This document shows positions 1-9,038 of a DNA stretch of 64,000 bases, piece after piece. The DNA is taken from positions 62,001 to 126,000 of the forward strand of contig JADFXP010000004.1 in NCBI GenBank assembly GCA_015233465.1, given 5' to 3'. The DNA is from Candidatus Magnetominusculus dajiuhuensis (lineage in GTDB: Bacteria; Nitrospirota; Thermodesulfovibrionia; Thermodesulfovibrionales; Magnetobacteriaceae). The position numbers and the translations under genes were made by a program. Each line of letters begins with the position of its first letter. The first letter of the stretch is position 1. The notes beneath the pieces are model-generated. The model had not been told where the DNA came from, made no database searches, and saw only the letters and a program-made list of their open reading frames with translations.

Positions 1-436
1 GTGTCTCTGTCATGAGTTCATAAATGCTGATAAGAAACACCTTGCTGATACTTGCCAAAAGGGCAGAAAAAAATGCAGCGGTTTCATCATGGAATATCTC
101 TAATGATATTTTGTATATTAAAATAACTGTAAGTGTGGAAAGAATAATATGAAGAAAAATTGTGCATAGCTCTACATGTCCTAATAATATGCCAGGTATC
201 ATTAGCAGAGGATAGCCCGGCGTTCTGATAATCTCTGGCTCTCCTATCTTATTATTAAAACTAAGGGTTTTTACAAGTTCATTTGCAGGTTCAAAATAAG
301 ACACAGCATCTTCAGTCCAGAACGCTGTATTAAATCCATTGTTAAGATAATATACTACAACTGGAACTGCTATTCTTAAAAGGAATGCTATAATAAAGAT
401 ATAATAAATAGGTTTGAATTTATTTTGTGTTTTCAT
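1..436 (-). CDS. Membrane glycosyltransferase (GT39/ArnT-like), paralog A, 3' end outside window
   Basis: The first 145 codons of a protein that runs off the left edge of the window. It starts with ATG at 434-436 and reads MKTQNKFKPIYYIFIIAFLL, an N-terminal membrane segment, then a periplasmic loop with the conserved stretch RTPGYPLLMIPGILLGHVE. That stretch is nearly identical in the next two genes, so this is the third member of a tandem family. The family resembles polyprenyl-phosphate-sugar dependent glycosyltransferases of the PMT/ArnT type, which transfer sugars on the outer face of the inner membrane. The donor and acceptor cannot be told. The fragment is intact as far as it goes. Confidence 0.7.
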   Translation of the reverse strand, partial: MKTQNKFKPIYYIFIIAFLLRIAVPVVVYYLNNGFNTAFWTEDAVSYFEPANELVKTLSFNNKIGEPEIIRTPGYPLLMIPGILLGHVELCTIFLHIILSTLTVILIYKISLEIFHDETAAFFSALLASISKVFLISIYELMTET

Positions 437-486
437 TGAAGTCTTGAATTGTCAACAGGGATAAGGATAGATAGTTTCATTAATAA

Positions 487-1890
487 TTATAAAATGTTAT
501 GCTGTTTGAGAGTCTTTGACTTCCATTTTTCCATAATGTTTTTAAAGACAATCGCCATCCCCATGCCGCCTAAGATACAGATTGAAGGTACCATCGGATG
601 TCTGAATCTGTCATGTCCCAATACCCCGCCAGAGATAATTAGAAAATATATTGCCGTTATTATGAGGATAATAACTCCTTCCTTATTCTTTATGCCTTTT
701 TTCAATAAGGTAATTATTACAAATATATAATAGATTAGCACTCCTATATGACTCAGGAAATAGATTATCAACACAGACTTTTTTTCTTCTGAGAGGATAT
801 GAAGGGTTTTAGTTATTCCTTGATCAATAATTAGCCCTGTTATCCCTCCAAACCAGAAATACCTGTTTAATACCTTTGAGAAAGATGGGATACCTCCGCT
901 TATAAGTGTCCTGAACATCCCGACAATGTGAATCTTTGTGTAGAGTAATGGATTATCTAATATGATGGCAGATGCTTTCTTTCGTACAAAATTATAGGCC
1001 TCACCACTGCTTAGGAATTCTATATTATCCGTATCTTTTACCGCAAGGCGTATATCTTTGTAAAACCCGAGTTTATTTCGCATATCCAAAAATGATACGC
1101 CCTCTTTTACTGCAAGGACTGAAGCTGCATTATAAAAATATTGATTAATGTCAACTATTGCAGAAAAATGAGTATAATTAGCAACCGTTTTATTTCTTAT
1201 TTGCCAAATCATTATCAATCCACTTGTTAAAACAATAAATATTGTAAGATGTATGATTATTGTTTTTGTAAGTTCTTTCTTTAATAATAACCATACTAAC
1301 ATACATGGGATAAGAAATAAAGGCAGATAGTAAGCTGCAGGTCTGACGTATATGGACATTGCTAAAAATATTGCAGACATTATTATATATTTCAATTCCT
1401 TTTTCTTAAAATAAACAATGATATAATATAAAAATAAAGTGAGTATTGCTGTAGAAAGGGTTTCAGTCATAAGTTTATAAGTATTAATAATTAAAACTCT
1501 ACTGACACCAGCTAACAGGGCTGAAAAAAATGCGGCATTGAAATCTTCAAACAATTCAAGGGCTGTTTTGTAAATAATTAATATTGTCAAGAATGAGATT
1601 ATCACTTGAAAAAAAATTGTTACTGCTTCAGTATGTCCAAGTAATATTCCGGGTATGATTAGAAGAGGGTACCCAGGCGTTCTTACAATCTCTGGTTCTC
1701 CTTTGGAATTATTAAACTCAAGGGTTTTTGCAATAGATTGTGCAGGGGCTATGTATGAGGAGGAATCTGAGGTATAAAATTTACTGAAATTATGACATGA
1801 GTGATATGCCGCAAATGGTACGGCAATTCTAATAAGAAATGCTATGGCAAATACTACATAAATAGCCTTTAAAGGAATTTGTTTTTTCAT
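487..1890 (-). CDS. Membrane glycosyltransferase (GT39/ArnT-like), paralog B
   Basis: A 467-residue protein with about ten predicted membrane segments, beginning MKKQIPLKAIYVVFAIAFLI. Residues near 70 carry RTPGYPLLIIPGILLGH and the C-terminus carries SICILGGMGMAIVF; both are shared with the downstream paralog C at 1937. The first periplasmic loop after membrane segment 1 is where enzymes of the PMT/ArnT clan hold an acidic catalytic residue. It lies 50 bases upstream of paralog A on the same strand and belongs to the same glycan block as the UDP-sugar enzyme at 3386. The assignment to a GT39-like family is from topology and motif style, not from a search; the sugar is unknown. Confidence 0.65.
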   Translation of the reverse strand: MKKQIPLKAIYVVFAIAFLIRIAVPFAAYHSCHNFSKFYTSDSSSYIAPAQSIAKTLEFNNSKGEPEIVRTPGYPLLIIPGILLGHTEAVTIFFQVIISFLTILIIYKTALELFEDFNAAFFSALLAGVSRVLIINTYKLMTETLSTAILTLFLYYIIVYFKKKELKYIIMSAIFLAMSIYVRPAAYYLPLFLIPCMLVWLLLKKELTKTIIIHLTIFIVLTSGLIMIWQIRNKTVANYTHFSAIVDINQYFYNAASVLAVKEGVSFLDMRNKLGFYKDIRLAVKDTDNIEFLSSGEAYNFVRKKASAIILDNPLLYTKIHIVGMFRTLISGGIPSFSKVLNRYFWFGGITGLIIDQGITKTLHILSEEKKSVLIIYFLSHIGVLIYYIFVIITLLKKGIKNKEGVIILIITAIYFLIISGGVLGHDRFRHPMVPSICILGGMGMAIVFKNIMEKWKSKTLKQHNIL

Positions 1891-1936
1891 CTTAGTTATT
1901 ATATATTTTCATGTTGTGAAATAACAAATTTGTTTG

Positions 1937-3349
1937 TCAATTATTAGGATTTTTGTTGGACTTAAAACTCATCCATTTTCTAATTATTGTATTATAAACA
2001 ATTGACATCCCCATGCCTCCTAAGATGCAGATAGAAGGGATTATTGGATGCTTAGCCCTCATATCCCAAATGGTTCCAGAGATAAAGGAAAAATATAATC
2101 CAACAATCAATACCGCTATAGTACCTGTTTGATTTTTATTACCCTTGTGAAAAAGTGTGATCACAACAAATACCAAAGATAAAGCCATCCCAATATGCGT
2201 TATCAAATATATTAAAAGCGCCTTGGGGTTTTCGTGAGAGAGCATATTAAATGTCTCTTTTAGTCCATAATCCTTAAGCAGTCCAGTAATTCCTCGAAAT
2301 GAAAACGTCCGTAAAATATTTGAACTCATAGGCAGCCATCCAGATGTAAGTATTCTGTACATGCCAATAATGTGAACTTTTGCAAAGTATAGAGGGTGAT
2401 TTAGGATAATCTTTATTGCCTTGCCTCTAATGTAGCTATAGGCCTCTATATTATTTGAAAATTGGATTTTCTCGGTTGCCAAGAGCGTTGGCAGCAGGTA
2501 ATTACCGATAACAGTACTATTATTTAACATCTTATTTGACATCTTCCATTGAGGAATGCCCTCTACTTCAGAAAGAACTGCGCAAGCCTCATTATAATAT
2601 AAAACTACATCAGATACTGCAGAAAATCTTGTATATCCAGTTAGTGTCTTATTTCTAATCTGCCATAAATATGTAAGACTGACTGTAATAACAAGAAATA
2701 TTATTAAATGTATTAATATCTTTTGGGTCAATTCTTTTTTATATAATAACCAGACAATCATAAATGGTATAAATAATAAGGCAAAGAGATAACCGGCAGG
2801 CCTGACATATATTGAAATTACTAAAAGTAAAACAGATATAAGTATATATTTTAATCTCTTTTCATTAAGGTATCTAATTATAAAATATAAAAATAATGAA
2901 AATATTGAAGTAAAAAGTGTCTCAGTCATAAGTATACTTGTGTTGGCAAGAAGTTCTAAGCTAAAACCTGAAAACATAACACTAAAAAATGCGGCTTTCT
3001 CGTCATTAAATATTTCAAGACTTATCTTATATACTATGAAAACAGTAAGACATGAAAGGAGCACTTGCAAGAAAATTGTAAATGCCTCAACATGCCCAAG
3101 TAATATGCCGGGGATCAATAAAATCGGATAACCGGGTGTTCTGTTTATATCTGGCTTTCCATCTTCATCATTAAAAGTGAAGTTGTTGATGAGTGATTTT
3201 GCAGGGGTAATATAAGTTTGAGTATCAAATGTTTTGCTGGCTTCAAAGCTATGGGTTTTATGATAAGCATGAAATGGAATAAGAATTCTTAAAAGAAAAG
3301 CTATTGCAAGCAAAAAATAAACAGGTTTGACCGTAAAATTTTTTTTCAT
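1937..3349 (-). CDS. Membrane glycosyltransferase (GT39/ArnT-like), paralog C
   Basis: A 470-residue multi-pass membrane protein, paralogous along its whole length to the gene at 487-1890. Shared blocks are the N-terminal LLAIAFLLRILIPFHAYHK, the loop motif NRTPGYPILLIPGILLGHVE and the C-terminal SICILGGMGMSIV. I place the start at the ATG at 3347-3349, preceded by GAGGA, because this lines up with the starts of both paralogs; an in-frame TTG eight codons upstream (3373) has no ribosome site. It follows the UDP-glucuronate decarboxylase-like gene by 36 bases and is probably cotranscribed with it. Role: lipid-linked sugar transfer at the cell envelope, inferred. Confidence 0.65.
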   Translation of the reverse strand: MKKNFTVKPVYFLLAIAFLLRILIPFHAYHKTHSFEASKTFDTQTYITPAKSLINNFTFNDEDGKPDINRTPGYPILLIPGILLGHVEAFTIFLQVLLSCLTVFIVYKISLEIFNDEKAAFFSVMFSGFSLELLANTSILMTETLFTSIFSLFLYFIIRYLNEKRLKYILISVLLLVISIYVRPAGYLFALLFIPFMIVWLLYKKELTQKILIHLIIFLVITVSLTYLWQIRNKTLTGYTRFSAVSDVVLYYNEACAVLSEVEGIPQWKMSNKMLNNSTVIGNYLLPTLLATEKIQFSNNIEAYSYIRGKAIKIILNHPLYFAKVHIIGMYRILTSGWLPMSSNILRTFSFRGITGLLKDYGLKETFNMLSHENPKALLIYLITHIGMALSLVFVVITLFHKGNKNQTGTIAVLIVGLYFSFISGTIWDMRAKHPIIPSICILGGMGMSIVYNTIIRKWMSFKSNKNPNN

Positions 3350-3385
3350 AAAAATCTTATCCTCATTTATCAAATTAAAAGGAGA

Positions 3386-4345
3386 TTACATTTGTTTTAG
3401 GAGTTTGTCAAAATAATCAATAGCCTTTAACAGACCATTTTCAAGGCTGATCTTTGGCTGCCAATTCAAGTATTGTTTAGCCTTTGTAATGTCAGGTTTG
3501 CGCCGAGTGGGGTCGTCTTGCGGAAGTTTTTCAAATACGATCTTAGATTTTGAATTAGTCATATTAATAAGTTTCTCAGCAAGGTAAAGAATGGATATTT
3601 CATCAGGATTGCCAAGATTGATTGGCCCGCAAACATCATCCGTTGTGTTCATAAATCTGACAAATGCGTCTATCATATCATCTACATAGCAGAAACTTCT
3701 AGTCTGACTTCCATCACCATATATAGTAATATCTTTATTTGTCAGAGTTTGAATGATAAAGTTGCTGACAACTCTGCCGTCGTTTGGGTGCATTTTAGGT
3801 CCATAGGTATTAAAAATACGCGCAACTTTTATATTAAGATTATGCTGGCGTTTATAATCAAAAAATAAGGTTTCAGCGCATCTCTTACCTTCATCATAAC
3901 ATGATCTATAACCATTTGGATTAACATTGCCCCAGTATTCCTCGTTGATTAAAGATATAGCAGGGTCACCGTATACCTCAGAGGTTGAGGCTTGAAATAT
4001 GGTAGCCTTGAGACGTTTTGCAAGCCCTAACATGTTTATTGAGCCGTGTACAGAGGTTTTTGTCGTTTGCACTGGGTCAAATTGGTAGTGAATTGGGGAT
4101 GCAGGGCAGGCAAGGTTAAATATCTGATCAACTTCAACATATAACGGAAAACAGATGTCATGGCGTATAACTTCAAACATTGGATTAGAGAGCAGATGCA
4201 GGATATTTGAGCGTCTCCCTGTATAGAAATTATCTGCGCACAACACCTCATGGCCTTCATTTAAAAGTCTTTCACATAGATGAGAGCCTAAAAAACCGGC
4301 TCCGCCAGTTACTAAGATTCGAAGAGATTGGCTGTTATTTTTCAT
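3386..4345 (-). CDS. UDP-glucuronate decarboxylase-like NAD-dependent epimerase/dehydratase
   Basis: A 319-residue extended short-chain dehydrogenase. The Rossmann motif GGAGFLG lies at residues 14-20, the active-site Tyr-x3-Lys is in YDEGK, and the block [19 protein letters not shown] is typical of UDP-glucuronate decarboxylases (UXS), which convert UDP-glucuronate to UDP-xylose. The [10 protein letters not shown] stretch supplies the catalytic Ser/Thr. dTDP-glucose dehydratases share the fold but lack the HPNDGRVV signature. The gene sits between a family 2 glycosyltransferase upstream and three membrane glycosyltransferases downstream, so it probably supplies a nucleotide sugar for envelope glycan or lipid modification. 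Length is normal for the family. Confidence 0.85.
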   Translation of the reverse strand: MKNNSQSLRILVTGGAGFLGSHLCERLLNEGHEVLCADNFYTGRRSNILHLLSNPMFEVIRHDICFPLYVEVDQIFNLACPASPIHYQFDPVQTTKTSVHGSINMLGLAKRLKATIFQASTSEVYGDPAISLINEEYWGNVNPNGYRSCYDEGKRCAETLFFDYKRQHNLNIKVARIFNTYGPKMHPNDGRVVSNFIIQTLTNKDITIYGDGSQTRSFCYVDDMIDAFVRFMNTTDDVCGPINLGNPDEISILYLAEKLINMTNSKSKIVFEKLPQDDPTRRKPDITKAKQYLNWQPKISLENGLLKAIDYFDKLLKQM

Positions 4346-4381
4346 AGTTTAAATATTACTCTCTTTTATAAGGACTTAGCC

Positions 4382-5071
4382 TTATTTTAATAGGTTATAT
4401 TTCAGAATACACCAAATTGCCCTAAAGCCGTCTTTCCAATTAATTTTTTTCCCTTGTTCATATGTCCTGCCTGAATATGATATGCCTACTTCATAGATTC
4501 TGCACCTTAATTTAGAAACCTTGGCTGTGATTTCAGGTTCAAAACCAAATCTATTTTCTTCAATTGTTATTGATTGAATTATCTCTCTTCTAAACGCCTT
4601 GTAGCAGGTCTCCATGTCTGTTAGATACATATTAGAGAACATATTTGAGAGAATTGTTAAGAATTTATTTCCGAGCATATGCCAGAAATTTACAACCTTA
4701 TGAGTAGAACCGTTCATAAAACGTGATCCGTATACAATATCTGCCTTATTGTCTATTATAGGCTGAATTACTAATGGTATTTCAAATGGATCGTATTCAA
4801 AGTCAGCATCTTGAATTATAACTATATCCCCAGTAGCCGCAGAGATACCAGTTCTGAGGGAAGCGCCTTTTCCCATATTTTGTTGATGAAAAAGCACCTT
4901 ATCAACATTTGTGGCTATGACATCGCGTAATCTTTCTTTTGTGCCGTCAGTAGAGCAGTCGTCAACAAGGATAATCTCTTTATCAGGATAAGGAAATGCC
5001 TTAACTTGATTAAGAATTTCATCAATTGTCTTGATTTCGTTGTAACATGGTATGACTATGGTTAATTTCAT
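4382..5071 (-). CDS. Family 2 glycosyltransferase (dolichol-phosphate mannosyltransferase-like)
   Basis: A 229-residue GT-A fold enzyme. It opens with KLTIVIPCYNE, has the nucleotide-binding DDCSTDGT and the metal-binding D-x-D region QDADFEYDP, and the GYGSRF-like segment VYGSRFMNGS. These match the polyprenyl-phosphate sugar synthase branch of GT2, which loads mannose or glucose from NDP-sugar onto a lipid carrier. No C-terminal membrane segments are present, so it is the short soluble form. Products of such enzymes are the donors for GT39/ArnT-like transferases, three of which lie just downstream on the same strand; that coupling is inference. It is the first gene of the block. Confidence 0.8.
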   Translation of the reverse strand: MKLTIVIPCYNEIKTIDEILNQVKAFPYPDKEIILVDDCSTDGTKERLRDVIATNVDKVLFHQQNMGKGASLRTGISAATGDIVIIQDADFEYDPFEIPLVIQPIIDNKADIVYGSRFMNGSTHKVVNFWHMLGNKFLTILSNMFSNMYLTDMETCYKAFRREIIQSITIEENRFGFEPEITAKVSKLRCRIYEVGISYSGRTYEQGKKINWKDGFRAIWCILKYNLLK

Positions 5072-5200
5072 GTTATTTAAAGAAATTGAATACTGTTTTC
5101 TGTAAAGTCCTTTTTTTTAGGTTATAACAAAAATCCTAACATAATATGAAAAAAAATACAATAATTTGATTTTATTATATAATTTTTATTAATATAAAAA

Positions 5201-6118
5201 ATGAAAAAGACTGCGTTTATTTATGATGATATATATTTAAAGCATGAGATGCCCCCCTATCATCCAGAGTCAATCTTTAGACTTGAGGCAATAACTGATA
5301 ATCTGAAGAAATCAGATATGTGGAATTTGCTTATTCATTTAAAACCCGTTAAGGCTGATATGTCTGAAATTGAGGCGGTTCATACTAAATCTTATATAGA
5401 AAAGACAAAAAAAATTAAAGTTGGTTATCTTGACCCTGATACATATATGTGTGAAGATACGCTTGAAGTCTCGTTATATGCAGCAGGGGCTATGATTACT
5501 GCTATAGATAATTGTAAATCAGGAGTAATTGAGCGAGCATTTTGCGCAGTCCGCCCGCCTGGACATCATGCTGAAAAGGACAGAGGGATGGGTTTTTGTA
5601 TTTATAATAATGTCGCAGTTGGTGCGCGGTATGCCCAGAAACTTGGGTTTAGAAAGGTATTTATTGCAGATTTTGACGTACATCATGGAAACGGTACTCA
5701 GCATATATTCTATGATGATGATTCTGTTTATTATTTTAGCACACATCAATATCCGCATTATCCGGGCACTGGAGCAGATTCTGAAAAGGGCAGGGGGCTT
5801 GGAAAGGGTTTTACTTATAATATACCTTTAGATCAAGGGTCTGGGGATAAAGAGATGCTTGATGCCTATGGCAAAGTACTTCCAAGGCTCGTAAAGGATT
5901 ATTGTCCAGATATAATGTTAGTATCTGCTGGATATGATATACATGAGAAAGACCCTCTTGCTGGGCTTAAAGTTTCTGATAATGGAATAACATCTATTGT
6001 AAAAAATATTATAAATGCAGCAGGTGAGATTCCAATTATATTTACACTTGAAGGCGGTTATAGTCTTGAGGCTTTGGCAACCTCTGTATTGATTACCTTA
6101 AGAGAATTACTTGGTTAG
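5201..6118 (+). CDS. Histone deacetylase family (acetoin-utilization-like) amidohydrolase
   Basis: A 305-residue zinc hydrolase of the arginase/deacetylase fold. Catalytic and zinc motifs are all visible: RPPGHHAEKDRGMGFCIYNN, DFDVHHGNGTQHIFY, SAGYDIHEKDPLAGL and LEGGYSLEAL. Bacterial members remove acyl groups from proteins, polyamines or small amides; the substrate cannot be read from sequence. The upstream region has a good -10 (TATAAT, 5178-5183) only about 18 bases before the ATG and no Shine-Dalgarno sequence, so the mRNA leader must be very short. It is transcribed divergently from the glycan block and convergently with the CheR gene, apparently alone. Confidence 0.85.
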   Translation: MKKTAFIYDDIYLKHEMPPYHPESIFRLEAITDNLKKSDMWNLLIHLKPVKADMSEIEAVHTKSYIEKTKKIKVGYLDPDTYMCEDTLEVSLYAAGAMITAIDNCKSGVIERAFCAVRPPGHHAEKDRGMGFCIYNNVAVGARYAQKLGFRKVFIADFDVHHGNGTQHIFYDDDSVYYFSTHQYPHYPGTGADSEKGRGLGKGFTYNIPLDQGSGDKEMLDAYGKVLPRLVKDYCPDIMLVSAGYDIHEKDPLAGLKVSDNGITSIVKNIINAAGEIPIIFTLEGGYSLEALATSVLITLRELLG

Positions 6119-6136
6119 ATATTTTTTTAGTAATTA

Positions 6137-7603
6137 TTAAATTAAAGCTTCAATAGTTTTCTTAGTATGAGCAAGAAGCTGCCCAGCAGTCCATTCATTA
6201 TACGGTGCAATTATAGTCTCTGGCGGGAGTTCTGATAGTAGTTCAATAGAAACTTGTCTCATTTTTAATGCTCTAATCGTGTCGTCTTCCCTTTCATATA
6301 ATGCTCCAAGTTCAAGATATGCAGGGACAAATGATGAGTCAAGATAGATTATTTTTTTAAGCAGATCTTTTACCTCAACATTTTCGCCAAGTTCTTCAGC
6401 GATATGTGCAAGCAGATAATAAGGTTCAATTGCAAGGTTATCAATTTCTATAGCCTTTTTACAATAAATTGATGCCTTATCAAGGTAGCCAATATTTACA
6501 TAAGCCTGAGCTAATATAAAGGTAGCGCTAAAGTTTCGGCTGTCTTTATGGAGAATTCTTTGAATAACATCTACTGCGGCAAGATATGAGCCTTGTTCTA
6601 TGTAATTTATTGCGCTTTTTAAGAGATTTTCTGTTGAATTACTTGCTGAAGGCTGTTTTATAGGTTTTATTAAGGATTTAATAAAACTTTTTTCCTTTTT
6701 AACTGCAGGGGCAGGCGTTTGAGTTCTCAGGATAGGCAGGAGAATTGGAATAATTGGCGATGTAGTGCGATCATCTATAATTTCAGCGTTTTTCTGATAT
6801 ATAATTGATTCAGGCAGTACCCTTGCTCTAAGGCAGCCAAGTTTTTGTGTATGAAGTTCTGCATGTCCTGTAATAAGATACCCCCTATCATTTAATGTAT
6901 TAGAGAATTTCTTTATTACAGTTCCAATAGCATCCTGTCCAAAATATATAAAGACATTTCTACATATAATGAGATCTATAAAACAAAGACCAGAAGTTAA
7001 GTCAGGGAAGTTATCTCCAATAAGATTATTGGACTGGAATGTTACCATTTTTTGGATTTTATTATTAATTTTGTATCTGCCTTTGGTTTGGGTAAAATAT
7101 GAATCTATTATTTCAGGTCTTACTGAACGGAAAGACCATTGATTATAATAACCGCTCTTTGCTGCGTTAATGGCATCTTCATTAATATCAGTGCCGATGA
7201 TTGTGACGTTCCAAGAATCAATATAGGGCAGTAACTCGTTTAATATAATTGCTACAGAATATGGTTCTTCGCCAGTGGAGCAGCCTGCGCTCCAGATTTT
7301 TATAGTTTTATCATATTCGTGACGGGTAATAAGTTCAGGGAGAATCAGGTTTTTAAGCAGAGTGAATTGTCCTTTGTCTCTAAAGAAGAAGCTCTCGCCT
7401 GTTGTAAGCAGGCGGGAGAGATTTTTCCATTCAAGTTTGCTTAGAGTGCCTGTGTCAAGCAGGAGTTGATAATATTGATTTGTTGAGTCAATGTTGAGCG
7501 CCTTCATTCTATCATTAAGCGAATCGCGAAGGAGTCTTGAATCTTGTTCTCTGATATAAAGTCCAGTACGTTTTAAAATAATATCTTGAAATTGGTCAAT
7601 CAT
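6137..7603 (-). CDS. CheR-type methyltransferase with C-terminal TPR repeats
   Basis: A 488-residue protein. Residues 1-75 form the CheR N-terminal helical domain, and residues about 80-270 the SAM-dependent methyltransferase, with TTGESFFFRD, the SAM-binding WSAGCSTGEEPYS and LIICRNVFIYF. Residues 320-470 contain at least three tetratricopeptide repeats. CheR enzymes methylate glutamates of chemoreceptors; TPR-bearing versions usually serve alternative chemosensory pathways (type IV pili, biofilm, exopolysaccharide) where the repeats bind partners. No chemoreceptor, CheB or CheA gene is in this window, so the partner is elsewhere. It lies 59 bases downstream of dapB on the same strand and may be read from the same transcript. 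Confidence 0.85.
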   Translation of the reverse strand: MIDQFQDIILKRTGLYIREQDSRLLRDSLNDRMKALNIDSTNQYYQLLLDTGTLSKLEWKNLSRLLTTGESFFFRDKGQFTLLKNLILPELITRHEYDKTIKIWSAGCSTGEEPYSVAIILNELLPYIDSWNVTIIGTDINEDAINAAKSGYYNQWSFRSVRPEIIDSYFTQTKGRYKINNKIQKMVTFQSNNLIGDNFPDLTSGLCFIDLIICRNVFIYFGQDAIGTVIKKFSNTLNDRGYLITGHAELHTQKLGCLRARVLPESIIYQKNAEIIDDRTTSPIIPILLPILRTQTPAPAVKKEKSFIKSLIKPIKQPSASNSTENLLKSAINYIEQGSYLAAVDVIQRILHKDSRNFSATFILAQAYVNIGYLDKASIYCKKAIEIDNLAIEPYYLLAHIAEELGENVEVKDLLKKIIYLDSSFVPAYLELGALYEREDDTIRALKMRQVSIELLSELPPETIIAPYNEWTAGQLLAHTKKTIEALI

Positions 7604-7662
7604 GACTTGATGTATTGTTATCCTTTTTAATCTTTCTCTGTGTCTCTTAGGTGAATAGTTAC

Positions 7663-8469
7663 TTATGTTTTTAGGCCTAAGACATCCTGCATATCATAAA
7701 AGCCTTTGGTCTTATCACCAAGCCAGATAGCAGCCCTGATTGCGCCCTTAGCAAATGTGTCTCTGCTTGATACCTTATGTGAAATTTCAATTCTCTCACC
7801 AATACCGCCAAATAAGACTGTATGCTCGCCGACAATATCGCCTGCCCTGATTGTCTGAATCCCAATCTCTTTCTTTGTGCGCTCTCCAATAATTCCCTTT
7901 CTGCTATAAACTCCTACTTCGTCAAGGTCACGATTAACTGATTTAGCGATTACCTCAGCCATTTTTAAGGCAGTTCCGCTTGGTGCATCTTTTTTGAGTC
8001 TGTGATGAGCCTCAATTATCTCAATATCATACTCATCACCAAGAACTGAAGCGACTTGAGCTAAGACCTTTAATAATAGATTGACTCCAACCGACATATT
8101 TGGAGCCATAACAATAGGAATCTTTTCACCTAATCCTCTTATTATACCGATTTGGTCACTAGAAAAACCAGTAGTGCCGATAACTATTGCTTTTTTATTT
8201 TCAGCGCAATATCTGGCATTTTGCAAGGTTGATTCAATGGAAGTGAAATCAATCAAGACATCGGAATTTTTCATAGCATCAGAGATATTATCTGAAATAG
8301 TAACTCCGCAAGTCTTTGAGCCAGTCATAACGCAGACATCTAAACCTATGGTTGGATTGACTGATGTCTCAAATGCACCTGAGAGTTTGACCATTTCGTG
8401 CGCAAGGCAGAGGTCTGCGATTCTGCGTCCCATCTTTCCTGCAACTCCTGCTACTGCGATTTTTATCAT
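7663..8469 (-). CDS. dapB: 4-hydroxy-tetrahydrodipicolinate reductase
   Basis: A 268-residue NAD(P)H-dependent reductase of the lysine/diaminopimelate pathway, converting 4-hydroxy-tetrahydrodipicolinate to tetrahydrodipicolinate. The dinucleotide motif GVAGKMGR lies at residues 8-15, and the family signature EAHHRLKKDAPSGTALKMAE with catalytic His and Lys is complete. Length and motif order are normal. Other dap genes are not adjacent. Its upstream region (8470-8534) is short and abuts a transposon-like inverted repeat, so part of its promoter could lie in or be affected by that element. Confidence 0.95.
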   Translation of the reverse strand: MIKIAVAGVAGKMGRRIADLCLAHEMVKLSGAFETSVNPTIGLDVCVMTGSKTCGVTISDNISDAMKNSDVLIDFTSIESTLQNARYCAENKKAIVIGTTGFSSDQIGIIRGLGEKIPIVMAPNMSVGVNLLLKVLAQVASVLGDEYDIEIIEAHHRLKKDAPSGTALKMAEVIAKSVNRDLDEVGVYSRKGIIGERTKKEIGIQTIRAGDIVGEHTVLFGGIGERIEISHKVSSRDTFAKGAIRAAIWLGDKTKGFYDMQDVLGLKT

Positions 8470-8534
8470 GTTATGAGTCCTCCTTGTATTTTAATAACGC
8501 AATTTAGAATATTGATAATTCGTTTGAGTCTTAA

Positions 8535-8655
8535 TTGCGGGTTCAAGGCACGTAACTTGAACCATATGGTTAATCTTTACAATTTAACTTATTGAAAATA
8601 TCAATGTAACGTTAGATGAACTTTTAGGTTCAAGTTGCGTGCCTTGAACCCGCAA
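8535..8655. repeat. 121-bp inverted-repeat (MITE-like) element
   Basis: Two 29-bp arms at 8535-8563 and 8627-8655 are reverse complements with a single mismatch, separated by a 63-base AT-rich spacer with no coding content. The right arm lies in the DUF4062 reading frame and supplies its last codons and stop. No clear target-site duplication is visible. The size and perfect arms fit a small non-autonomous transposable element, but a single copy in the window does not prove mobility. Confidence 0.6.
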
Positions 8656-8836
8656 TGTAATCACATTCATCTATTACACTTTTAATAAATGACCATTGAT
8701 CTGAATCTGATGCAGGGAATAGTTCCATACCAATAGGTATGCAATCTATTCGTAATAAAGCTTGAAGTACTTCTTTTCTTTCTTCTTTTAAATCTTCATA
8801 AGTTGAACTTACGAATACTTGATATTTCTTTTCCAA
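8630..8836 (-). pseudogene. DUF4062 protein, N-terminal fragment
   Basis: A 68-residue fragment beginning [19 protein letters not shown], which is the start of the DUF4062 domain (a TIR-like, STAND-associated N-terminal domain, usually followed by NTPase or other effector regions in proteins of several hundred residues). It reads normally up to DECDYI, near residue 60, and then enters the right arm of the inverted repeat at 8627-8655, ending AGSRHAT-stop. The remainder of the gene is absent between the repeat and dapB. I therefore call it a remnant truncated by the repeat element rather than a functional small protein. It follows the PIN module on the same strand. Confidence 0.7.
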
Positions 8837-8852
8837 GGTTTAATTAAACCTC

Positions 8853-9038
8853 TCAATTAACACTGCTTTTTGACGAGCGTATCTTACTAACAAGCGAGCC
8901 TAAAATTGGATTCTCAGTTATTCTCTTCATCACTATCTTATTTGCTTCTTCATCAGAAATATCTTTAAATTCATCGGCAATTTTTTGTTGAATATCCCAT
9001 TTCATCTGAACACAATCAAATTTTTTCTTTTGTTTCAT
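8853..9038 (-). CDS. Small partner protein of PIN-domain toxin (putative antitoxin)
   Basis: A 61-residue, charged, mostly helical protein, MKQKKKFDCVQMKWDIQQKI at its start. Its ATG overlaps the last four bases of the upstream PIN gene (ATGA), which shows translational coupling. Small proteins of this kind (about 60-80 residues with a KWDIQ-like N-terminus) are often seen beside single PIN-domain proteins and are presumed antitoxins; this is from memory of the family, not a search. The order toxin first, antitoxin second is the reverse of classical vapBC. Confidence 0.55.
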   Translation of the reverse strand: MKQKKKFDCVQMKWDIQQKIADEFKDISDEEANKIVMKRITENPILGSLVSKIRSSKSSVN

